The notes beneath the pieces are model-generated. The model saw only the letters and a program-made list of their open reading frames with translations, did not search any database and was not told where the DNA came from. From the NCBI GenBank assembly GCA_035306065.1, contig DATGOL010000060.1:1-5319 (forward strand): 5,319 nucleotides of DNA, written 5' to 3'. Positions 1 through 5,251 of the stretch are shown one piece after another (within the stretch, counting starts at the first letter, position 1; each line of letters begins with the position of its first letter). A program made the translations under genes and the position numbers. The stretch is from JBBQHX01 sp035306065. GTDB taxonomy: Bacteria; Gemmatimonadota; Gemmatimonadetes; Gemmatimonadales; Gemmatimonadaceae.

Positions 1-180
1 TACCTGCGTGAGGCAGACCCGCGCCATTTCCAGCCGATGAACGCGAACTTCGGCCTGGTAGACCCGCTGCCTGACGCGCCGCGCGACAAGCGGCTCAAGC
101 GTGAGGCGATAGCGGAGCGCGCGCTCCGGAGCATCGAGGCCTGGAGGGACGAGCACCTGCGGACCACGGCAGTTCAGTGA
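1..180 (+). CDS. trmFO: TrmFO, folate/FAD-dependent tRNA (uracil-5-)-methyltransferase, C-terminal fragment
   Basis: Only the last 59 codons are present; the frame is open from base 1 and ends in TGA at 178-180. The fragment contains FQPMNANFGLVDPL (residues 10-23 of the fragment), followed by a basic, helical tail (KRLKREAIAERAL) and a tryptophan in the final helix. This is the usual C-terminal signature of TrmFO (formerly Gid), where a conserved F-Q-P-M-N-x-N-F-G-L precedes the last helices. The family uses 5,10-methylenetetrahydrofolate and FAD to make ribothymidine at position 54 of the tRNA T-loop, in the cytoplasm. The catalytic and FAD-binding parts lie upstream of the window. Its position directly before a Xer recombinase and hslVU matches the known gid-codV-clpQ-clpY order and supports the call. 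Confidence 0.9.
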   Translation, partial: YLREADPRHFQPMNANFGLVDPLPDAPRDKRLKREAIAERALRSIEAWRDEHLRTTAVQ

Positions 181-247
181 GCCGCATGACTGCGTACCCG
201 GCAATTGCTCTCGCCGCATGGAGCCTGTGCGGCAAGGAGCGGCGCGT

Positions 248-251
248 GGAG
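248..251 (+). promoter_or_regulatory. Shine-Dalgarno-like GGAG that favours the xerC GTG start
   Basis: GGAG lies 8 nt before GTG 260, a normal spacing. The longer ORF start, ATG 218, is preceded by pyrimidine-rich sequence (ttgctctcgccgc) with no purine-rich site. A second AAGGAG at 234-239 is about 20 nt from GTG 260 and too far to serve it. I therefore prefer 260 as the xerC start, but this rests only on motif spacing. Confidence 0.45.
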
Positions 252-259
252 CCAGCACG

Positions 260-1204
260 GTGAGTAACGCCGGCGCTGATTCGGAACTTCCTGCCGAGCT
301 CCAGGAGTACCTGCAGCACCTGACAAAGGAGCGGCAGCTCTCACCCAACACCGTGGCAGCGTACGGCCGGGACCTGCGCGAGTTCTCGGAGTTCCTCTCG
401 AACTACTACGGCGGTGCGGAGTGGAGCTGGGGCGGCGTGGACCGCCTGGCGATTCGCGGATTCCTCGCTCACCTCACGCGGCGCAAACTCGCCAGGCGAT
501 CCATAGCCAGGGCGCTGTCTGCCGTTCGTGCATTCTACAGCTGGCTGCACCGTGAGGAGCGGGTGGAGGCCAATCCGGCACGCTCGGTGGGGTCGCCCAG
601 GCTGGAGCGTACGCTACCCTCGCACCTGGATCGCACCCAGCTCGAGCGCGTGTTCGACTCCGCCCAGGCGCGCGCCTGGGAGGGTGGGTTTCAGGACGTG
701 CGAGACCTGGCCATTCTCGAACTGTTCTACACCGCGGGCCTTCGGTTATCCGAACTCCAGCGGCTGGATCGCCATCAGCTGGATCTCGTGTCCCAGCAGG
801 TAAAGGTGCTGGGCAAGGGACGGAAGGAGCGCATCGTGCCGATCGGTGATCATGCCTCTCTGGCGCTCCGGAACTATGAGTCCAGGCGCGACGAGCTCGC
901 GCGGGCGATTGGACCGAAGGCAGACAAGGCCGCGTTCTTCCTGAGCGCGCGCGGCAAGCGCCTGTCTGCACGCACGGTGCAGCGCATCGTGACGGAGCGG
1001 TTGCGCGCGGTGGGCGAGAGCGAGGGCCTCACGACGCACTCGCTGCGCCACTCTTTCGCAACGCACCTTCTGGATGCCGGCGCGGACCTGCGCGCGGTGC
1101 AGGAACTGCTGGGCCACGCGTCGGTATCAACGACGCAGATCTATACGCACACGAGCGTGGACCGGCTGAAACAGGTCTACAGGAAGGCACACCCGAGGGC
1201 GTAG
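260..1204 (+). CDS. xerC: Tyrosine recombinase XerC
   Basis: From GTG 260 the product is 314 aa, close to the usual ~300 aa of Xer proteins; the frame extends back to ATG 218 (328 aa). The N-terminal SAM-like core-binding domain spans about residues 10-100, including LSPNTVAAYGRDL and an AVRAFYSWLHRE helix. The C-terminal catalytic domain spans about 115-305. All six active-site residues are visible: R162 (TAGLRLSEL), K186 (GKGRKERIVPIG), H260 and R263 (THSLRH), H286 (LLGH) and nucleophile Y295 (IYTH). Their spacings of 24, 3, 23 and 9 residues match those I recall for E. coli XerD. Xer recombinases resolve chromosome dimers at dif during division, with FtsK. The name XerC rather than XerD rests on the trmFO-xerC-hslVU context, since sequence alone separates the two poorly. 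Nothing suggests a mobile integrase. Confidence 0.93.
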   Translation: MSNAGADSELPAELQEYLQHLTKERQLSPNTVAAYGRDLREFSEFLSNYYGGAEWSWGGVDRLAIRGFLAHLTRRKLARRSIARALSAVRAFYSWLHREERVEANPARSVGSPRLERTLPSHLDRTQLERVFDSAQARAWEGGFQDVRDLAILELFYTAGLRLSELQRLDRHQLDLVSQQVKVLGKGRKERIVPIGDHASLALRNYESRRDELARAIGPKADKAAFFLSARGKRLSARTVQRIVTERLRAVGESEGLTTHSLRHSFATHLLDAGADLRAVQELLGHASVSTTQIYTHTSVDRLKQVYRKAHPRA

Positions 1205-1241
1205 TGCGCGTGGCGCCGTCCACTGCCCGCCTGCGCCGCGC

Positions 1242-1247
1242 TATCTT
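1242..1247 (+). promoter_or_regulatory. Possible -10 element (TATCTT) for a leaderless hslV transcript
   Basis: TATCTT ends 6 nt before the hslV ATG at 1254. That is the spacing expected if transcription starts at the A of the start codon. No Shine-Dalgarno-like sequence lies in the short tccggc between them or just upstream, which fits a leaderless message. No convincing -35 (TTGACA-like) is seen 16-18 bp upstream. A chance match in this 49-bp gap is possible. Confidence 0.3.
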
Positions 1248-1253
1248 TCCGGC

Positions 1254-1799
1254 ATGTCCCATACTCTCCCACGAATCCGCTCCACCACCATCCTCGCCGT
1301 CCGCCAGGATGGCCGCGTTGCACTCGGCGGCGACGGACAGGTGACCGTTGGCGACACCGTGATGAAGTCCAATGCGCAGAAGGTGCGCCTTCTCAAGGGC
1401 GGCAAGGTACTGGCCGGTTTTGCGGGCGCGGCCGCGGACGCGTTCACACTGTTCGAAAAGTTCGAGGAGAAGCTGGAGCGCTATCCGGGCAACCTGCCCC
1501 GCGCCGCTGTCGAGCTCGCCAAGGACTGGCGCAGTGACCGGGTGCTCCGGAGGCTCGAAGCGCTGCTCGCCGTTACGGACCGCGAGAGCGGCTTCATCAT
1601 TTCGGGCACTGGCGACGTGATCGAGCCGGACGACGGTATTCTCGCAATCGGCTCGGGCGGATCGTACGCGCTGGCGGCTGCGAGGGCGCTGCGCGACGCC
1701 ACTGACCTGCCACCAGTGGACATCGTGCGGCGCGGACTGACCATCGCCGGCGAGATCTGCGTGTACACGAATACCAACGTCACCATCCTGGAGCTCTGA
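1254..1799 (+). CDS. hslV: HslV (ClpQ), ATP-dependent protease peptidase subunit
   Basis: The 181-aa product is a complete HslV, the threonine peptidase of the HslUV (ClpYQ) protease. HslV forms a double hexameric ring capped by HslU and degrades misfolded and regulatory proteins in the cytoplasm. The core motif TTILAVR begins at residue 11, and T11 corresponds to the mature N-terminal nucleophile. D27 (GGDGQ) and K43 (AQKVR) sit at the positions of the conserved Asp17 and Lys33 of mature HslV. GFAGAAADAFTLFEKFE, AAVELAKDWRSD, IAIGSGGSYALAAARAL and AGEICVYTN are family hallmarks. The first ten residues (MSHTLPRIRS) would be a short propeptide removed autocatalytically. The gene starts 49 bp after xerC, and hslU follows after 122 bp. 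The start lacks a Shine-Dalgarno site, but no other in-frame start was found between xerC and 1254. Confidence 0.97.
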   Translation: MSHTLPRIRSTTILAVRQDGRVALGGDGQVTVGDTVMKSNAQKVRLLKGGKVLAGFAGAAADAFTLFEKFEEKLERYPGNLPRAAVELAKDWRSDRVLRRLEALLAVTDRESGFIISGTGDVIEPDDGILAIGSGGSYALAAARALRDATDLPPVDIVRRGLTIAGEICVYTNTNVTILEL

Positions 1800-1812
1800 A
1801 CAGGGTTCTCGA

Positions 1813-1929
1813 ATGGAGCTTCGGGCACGCTGGGCCGCAGCACACGCTGGCACCGTCGCTGCAGGCCTACCGGCACTCATCTTCCTGACAACGAACGTCA
1901 CAACCCAGGTCCCGGCAGTTAATGGCTGA
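1813..1929 (+). CDS. Candidate 38-aa hydrophobic mini-protein or coupling ORF between hslV and hslU
   Basis: This short ORF fills most of the 122-bp hslV-hslU gap. It starts at ATG 1813, with AGGG at 1802-1805 at a 7-nt spacing, and stops at TGA 1927-1929, which is 8 nt past the first base of the hslU start codon (1922). The N-terminus is basic (MELRARW) and is followed by a stretch rich in Ala, Gly, Leu, Ile and Phe (GTVAAGLPALIFLTT) that could be a weak membrane segment. I do not recognise a family. hslU itself has only a weak upstream purine patch, so this ORF could deliver ribosomes to the hslU start by translational coupling. About 62% of third positions are G or C, which neither proves nor excludes coding. 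It may equally be a chance ORF. Confidence 0.33.
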   Translation: MELRARWAAAHAGTVAAGLPALIFLTTNVTTQVPAVNG

Positions 1930-3403
1930 CAAGTCACTCGCGAGGCTCGCAGAGCTTACGCCGCGCCAGATAGTCGTTGAGCTCGACCGCTACATCGTTG
2001 GCCAGGCCGATGCCAAGAAGGCCGTGGCCATCGCGCTGCGAAACCGCTGGCGAAGGCAGCGTGCACCCGAGAACCTGCGCGATGAGATTGCGCCCAACAA
2101 CATCATCCTCATCGGCCCCACGGGCGTGGGGAAAACGGAGATTGCCCGGCGTCTCGCCAAGCTGGCGGGTGCGCCGTTCGTGAAGGTGGAGGCATCCAAG
2201 TTCACCGAAGTGGGCTACGTGGGGCGGGACGTCGAGTCCATGGTGCGCGACCTGGTGGAGAATGCGATCGCCATGGTTCGCAGTGAGCGTGAGGCAGACG
2301 TCGAAGACCTCGCCAACGAGCGAGTGGACGAGCGAATTCTCGACCTCCTGCTCCCCAAGTCCACCGAGGTGAAGGTGGCCGAGCACATGATGGAGGCGAA
2401 TGCCACTGCTGCGCGTGAGGCGGCTGAAGAGAGCATGGCTCCGGATCCGGAGGGCGTATTTGTAGTGTCCGCGAGCGGAAGCGTGAGTCAGGAGCGGGAC
2501 GACACGCTGGATCGCTACAACCGTACCCGGGACAAGCTTCGCCAGCTGCTCAAGGATGGCCAGCTGGACGATCGCGAAGTTGAAGTCGAAGTGAACCAGC
2601 CAGCACCTGCAATGTTCGACATGCTCGTGCCGCAGGGAGCGCCAGAGGGGATGGAGAACTTCTCCGACGCGCTGAAGGACATGCTCCCCACCAGGACGAA
2701 GAAGCGCACGGTGAAGGTCAGTGAAGCCAGGCGAATCCTGATCGATGAGGAGTTCGAGAAGCTGATCGAGCTGGATGACGTGACCCAGGACGCGCTGGAG
2801 CGGGTGCAGTCGCTAGGCATCATCTTCCTGGACGAGATAGACAAGGTGGCTGGCGAACGTGGCCCGCGCTCGTCAGGGCCGGACGTGTCTCGTGAGGGTG
2901 TACAGCGAGACCTCCTGCCGATCGTGGAAGGCAGCAACGTGCAAACGAAGTACGGCCTGGTAAAAACCGATCACGTTCTCTTCATCGCAGCAGGTGCATT
3001 CCACGTCTCGAAGCCGAGTGACCTGATTCCGGAGTTGCAGGGACGGTTCCCGATTCGCGTGGAGCTTCAGGCGCTCACCGAGCAGGATTTCGTGCGGATA
3101 ATGACGGAGCCGGAGAATGCGCTCACGAAGCAGTATGCGGCGCTGGTAGAGGCAGACGGTGCAACGCTCGAGTTCACTGCGGACGGGATCGAGGCGATTG
3201 CGAGTATCGCAGCATCCGTGAATGACCGTATGGAGAACATCGGAGCGCGGCGGTTGCATACCGTGATGACCACGTTGCTCGAAGAAGACCTGTTCAACCT
3301 GCCCGACAGCGGGTCGGATTCGATCCGGATAGATGGCGAGGTTGTGAGGGAGCGGTTGAAGGTGATTGCGGAGGATGAGGATCTGCGCAAGTATATACTT
3401 TGA
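1922..3403 (+). CDS. hslU: HslU (ClpY), AAA+ ATPase subunit of the HslUV protease
   Basis: The 493-aa product is a full-length HslU, the hexameric unfoldase that feeds substrates to HslV. Motifs in order: LTPRQIVVELDRYIVGQ (N-terminal), Walker A GPTGVGKT at 65-72, pore loop GYVG at 98-101, an I-domain over roughly 110-285, Walker B IIFLDE with D304-E305, the GRFPIRVEL arginine-finger segment with R375, and sensor-2 GARR at 441-444. It ends in EDLRKYIL, the hydrophobic tail that inserts into HslV in this family. The K71-to-D304 distance is about 40 residues longer than I recall for E. coli HslU; the extra length lies in the I-domain before DKLRQLLKDGQLDDREVEVEV (residue 204 onward). ATG 1922 is the only start after the in-frame stop at 1886-1888. 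Its upstream ribosome site is weak (AGG at 1907-1909), and a 38-codon ORF overlaps the start. Confidence 0.97.
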   Translation: MADKSLARLAELTPRQIVVELDRYIVGQADAKKAVAIALRNRWRRQRAPENLRDEIAPNNIILIGPTGVGKTEIARRLAKLAGAPFVKVEASKFTEVGYVGRDVESMVRDLVENAIAMVRSEREADVEDLANERVDERILDLLLPKSTEVKVAEHMMEANATAAREAAEESMAPDPEGVFVVSASGSVSQERDDTLDRYNRTRDKLRQLLKDGQLDDREVEVEVNQPAPAMFDMLVPQGAPEGMENFSDALKDMLPTRTKKRTVKVSEARRILIDEEFEKLIELDDVTQDALERVQSLGIIFLDEIDKVAGERGPRSSGPDVSREGVQRDLLPIVEGSNVQTKYGLVKTDHVLFIAAGAFHVSKPSDLIPELQGRFPIRVELQALTEQDFVRIMTEPENALTKQYAALVEADGATLEFTADGIEAIASIAASVNDRMENIGARRLHTVMTTLLEEDLFNLPDSGSDSIRIDGEVVRERLKVIAEDEDLRKYIL

Positions 3404-3404
3404 G

Positions 3405-3439
3405 GGCAGTAGTGAGTATGGAGTATTCAGTAGATAGTA
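3405..3439 (+). repeat. Degenerate 7-bp tandem repeat, NNNAGTA x5
   Basis: Five consecutive heptamers each end in AGTA: ggcagta, gtgagta, tggagta, ttcagta, gatagta. The period is exact and the AGTA is invariant, while the other three bases vary. It starts one base after the hslU stop codon and fills half of the 67-bp gap before argF. The composition is much more AT-rich than the flanking genes. On the other strand the units read TACTNNN. This resembles the short tandem heptamer repeats described between genes in some bacteria (for example STRR elements in cyanobacteria), but I cannot assign it to a named family. Its function is unknown. Confidence 0.75.
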
Positions 3440-3450
3440 CTGATGTTTTT
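3427..3450 (+). terminator. Weak candidate intrinsic terminator after hslU
   Basis: TCAGTA (3427-3432), a 5-base loop GATAG and TACTGA (3438-3443) form a perfect 6-bp stem, followed by tg and then five T at 3446-3450. The layout and the place after hslU suit a Rho-independent terminator separating hslVU from argF. Against this, the stem has only two G-C pairs, and it partly arises from the tandem heptamer repeat. It could instead be a processing hairpin or have no role. Confidence 0.3.
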
Positions 3451-3470
3451 CACCTTCCAACCTATCGGCT

Positions 3471-4382
3471 GTGCATCGGGATTTTCTCGCCATACAAGAC
3501 TTCTCTCGTGACGAACTGGAGTCACTCTTCCTCCTGGCTGAAGCCATGCGGGATGGGCGTTATGAGCATATGCCGCTGAAGGGGAAGTCGCTTGCGATGA
3601 TCTTCATGAAGGCGTCCACGCGCACTCGCGTGTCCTTCGAAGTTGGCGCGTGGCAGCTTGGGGGGCATGCGCTCTTCCTCTCACCGCGCGACATACAGCT
3701 GGGCAGGGGCGAGCCGGTTGCAGATACTGCACGCGTTCTCTCGCGTTATGTGGACGGCATCATGATCCGAACCTTCGACCACGAAGAAGTGGAGGAGCTA
3801 GCTCGTGTGGCGGACGTTCCCGTGATCAACGGGCTTACGGACCTTCTCCACCCGTGCCAGATCCTGGCCGATATTCTCACCATCAGGCAGCACCTTCGAT
3901 CCGTGCAGGGCAGGAAAGTGGCCTGGATCGGCGATGGCAACAACATGGCCAACTCGTGGATCAATGCCGCGTACCGCCTGGGCTTCGAGCTCGTACTCGC
4001 CTGTCCTGAAGGCTACGATCCCGATCCCGCCATGCTTGCGCGCGCTACCACAACTGCAAACGTGCGCCTGGTGCGCGATCCAGCTGAAGCCGCGGACGGT
4101 GCTCACGTAGTGAATACCGACGTCTGGGCTTCCATGGGACAGGAGGAGGAGCAGGAACAGAGGGCCGCCGCGTTTGCCGGTTTTCAGGTGAACCGCGATC
4201 TGATGGCGCGTGCTTCGTCAGACGCCATCTTCCTCCACTGTCTGCCGGCTCACCGAGGAGAGGAGGTGACTGCAGACGTCATTGACGGGCCGCAGAGCCG
4301 CGTTTGGGATGAGGCCGAGAATCGGCTTCACATTCAGAAGGCGATCATGGCCGTACTCATGGGTGGAGAATCGCTTGGATGA
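3471..4382 (+). CDS. argF: Ornithine carbamoyltransferase
   Basis: The 303-aa product matches the usual length of anabolic ornithine carbamoyltransferase, which converts ornithine and carbamoyl phosphate to citrulline in arginine biosynthesis (cytoplasmic trimer). The carbamoyl-phosphate loop STRTR is at 49-53 within MKASTRTRVSFEVG, HPCQ is at 127-130, the ornithine-binding DVWASMG loop at 217-223, and the catalytic HCLP at 256-259. WIGDGNNMANSW marks the second domain. The DxxxSMG and HCLP motifs favour ornithine over aspartate carbamoyltransferase. The start is GTG 3471: an in-frame TGA at 3441-3443 blocks extension, no other ATG, GTG or TTG start lies between, and MHRDFLAIQDFS aligns with a normal N-terminus. 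No good Shine-Dalgarno site precedes it, so initiation may be weak or unusual. The stop overlaps the next gene by ATGA. No other arg gene is in the window. Confidence 0.96.
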   Translation: MHRDFLAIQDFSRDELESLFLLAEAMRDGRYEHMPLKGKSLAMIFMKASTRTRVSFEVGAWQLGGHALFLSPRDIQLGRGEPVADTARVLSRYVDGIMIRTFDHEEVEELARVADVPVINGLTDLLHPCQILADILTIRQHLRSVQGRKVAWIGDGNNMANSWINAAYRLGFELVLACPEGYDPDPAMLARATTTANVRLVRDPAEAADGAHVVNTDVWASMGQEEEQEQRAAAFAGFQVNRDLMARASSDAIFLHCLPAHRGEEVTADVIDGPQSRVWDEAENRLHIQKAIMAVLMGGESLG

Positions 4383-4837
4383 TCGGTAAACCGGCCCCTG
4401 ATTTCACCCTGCCGGATCACAACGGGAAGCTCGTTGAGCTGAGCGACCTTCGCGGCGCGCCTGTCGTGCTGTACTTCTACCCGAAGGACAACACCCCGGG
4501 ATGTACGGCGCAGGCTTGCGGTTTTCGCGATGCCTTTCCCGCATTCGAGCAACTGGACGCCACCATACTTGGCGTGAGCACCGACTCCGTGGAATCGCAT
4601 GCAAAGTTCCGTCAGCGCTTCTCCCTGCCGTTCACACTGCTGTCCGACTCCGAACATGCCGTGGCCGAGCTGTATGGGGTATGGCAGGAGAAGAGCATGT
4701 TCGGACGGAAGTACTGGGGAATCGTCCGGAGCACTTTTGTGATAGCGCCGGACGGCACCGTTGCGGCCGAAATGCGCAACGTGCGGGTCAGGGGGCATGC
4801 CGAACGCGTACAGGCTGCGCTCGAAGAACTCGGCTGA
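4379..4837 (+). CDS. bcp: Thiol peroxidase, peroxiredoxin of the Bcp/PrxQ family
   Basis: The 152-aa product fits the 150-156 aa of Bcp/PrxQ. These thioredoxin-fold enzymes reduce hydrogen peroxide and organic hydroperoxides using thioredoxin. The N-terminus GKPAPDFTLPDHNGK and the strand VVLYFYPKDNTPGCTAQAC are typical. C42 is the peroxidatic cysteine (TPGC), and C47, five residues later, is the likely resolving cysteine of an atypical 2-Cys enzyme. T39 and R117 (IVRSTFVI) complete the usual active-site set. GVSTDS and FTLLSDSEHAVAELYGVW are also family motifs. No signal peptide is visible, so it is probably cytoplasmic. The start ATG 4379 overlaps the argF stop (ATGA), and GGAG at 4365-4368 sits 10 nt upstream inside argF, indicating co-transcription and probable translational coupling. 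Confidence 0.95.
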   Translation: MIGKPAPDFTLPDHNGKLVELSDLRGAPVVLYFYPKDNTPGCTAQACGFRDAFPAFEQLDATILGVSTDSVESHAKFRQRFSLPFTLLSDSEHAVAELYGVWQEKSMFGRKYWGIVRSTFVIAPDGTVAAEMRNVRVRGHAERVQAALEELG

Positions 4838-5251
4838 CACCTGCGGTTTTTGCGCGCAACGCCAACCGGATTGACCGATTACCACAGCCGCGGTCGCCCT
4901 CACCTGAAACCCGGATCCACTCCACTGATCACCGTGGACGCAGGTTCCTCGCTGTAACCGCCTGCAACACAGTCCTTTCCACGCGCATCGTCTGTCAGGG
5001 GCGGCGATCCGTATCTTGTTCGGCCGAGCGAACGCCGACCGGGAAGGCAATCGTGCGAATTTCCGGGTGTCTCCCTGAGATGCTTCGCCGCGAAGCGGAC
5101 CCCCTTGCCAATCCTTCGGCAGTGATCGAGCGGTCGCCAGGCTCCAGTGCGAAGATTCGCATGAGGGCCGGCATCAACGAAGAAAATACTGTAAAGGTGG
5201 CGAGCAGCCGTGCTATAGCTCGACACAGGTCCGTGTAGCGTATACGCATCG
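4838..5251. other. Stretch without a recognisable gene downstream of bcp
   Basis: No ORF here has recognisable motifs. Two weak candidates compete. On the + strand a 61-codon frame starts at GTG 5053, with GGAAGG at 5042-5047, and ends at TAG 5236-5238; a TATCTT at 5012-5017 could be its -10. On the - strand an 84-codon frame runs from ATG 5249 down to a TGA at 4995-4997, with a basic, partly hydrophobic N-terminus (MRIRYTDLCRAIARLLATF) but no ribosome site. Neither looks like a known protein. Short dyads are present: TTGCGCGCAA at 4850-4859, a GCTTCG/CGAAGC hairpin at 5082-5096, GCTATAGC at 5212-5219 and GCGTATACGC at 5238-5247. No convincing terminator follows bcp; the run of five T at 4847-4851 lacks a preceding stem. 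Confidence 0.5.
5238..5247. promoter_or_regulatory. 10-bp perfect palindrome GCGTATACGC before a possible start codon
   Basis: GCGTATACGC is its own reverse complement and ends 4 nt before GTG 5252. It includes TATACG, which could act as a -10-like hexamer, so it might be an operator overlapping a promoter. A second palindrome, GCTATAGC, lies 18 bp upstream at 5212-5219. Short palindromes arise often by chance, so this is only suggestive. Confidence 0.25.

Noticed and set aside
474..971. 165-codon ORF on the minus strand inside xerC
   Set aside because: It lies wholly antisense to a gene with a complete active site. Its product is low-complexity Arg/Pro/Ala-rich, typical of a shadow frame in GC-rich DNA.
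260..1204. The tyrosine recombinase as a phage or island integrase
   Set aside because: Length, Xer-type motifs and the conserved trmFO-hslVU context mark a chromosomal Xer. No attachment-site repeats or cargo genes are present.
1029..1937. 302-codon minus-strand ORF across hslV
   Set aside because: It is antisense to xerC, hslV and the start of hslU, with no recognisable motif. The length is explained by GC-rich codon bias on the + strand.
3394..3399. TATACT as a -10 promoter for argF
   Set aside because: It is near consensus but lies in the last hslU codons (Tyr-Ile-Leu of the conserved tail), and no -35 lies at 16-18 bp. The protein constraint explains the bases.
3418..3445. ARG-box operator (ArgR site) upstream of argF, suggested by tATTCA at 3425-3429
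   Set aside because: Only one half-site resembles the consensus. The matching TGAAT arm at the right spacing is absent, and the bases belong to the heptamer repeat.
2873..3547. 224-codon minus-strand ORF across the hslU-argF junction
   Set aside because: It is mostly antisense to hslU. The tyrosine/leucine/serine-rich part is just the translated heptamer repeat (TACTNNN).
4842..4868. Intrinsic terminator after bcp (CGGTT...AACCG around five T)
   Set aside because: The stem is only 5 bp with a 15-base loop, and the T-run lies inside the loop rather than after the stem.
4501..5238. 245-codon + strand ORF overlapping bcp
   Set aside because: It starts inside bcp in another frame and gives an Arg/Cys-rich product. 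Only its last 61 codons, after GTG 5053, remain as a weak candidate.
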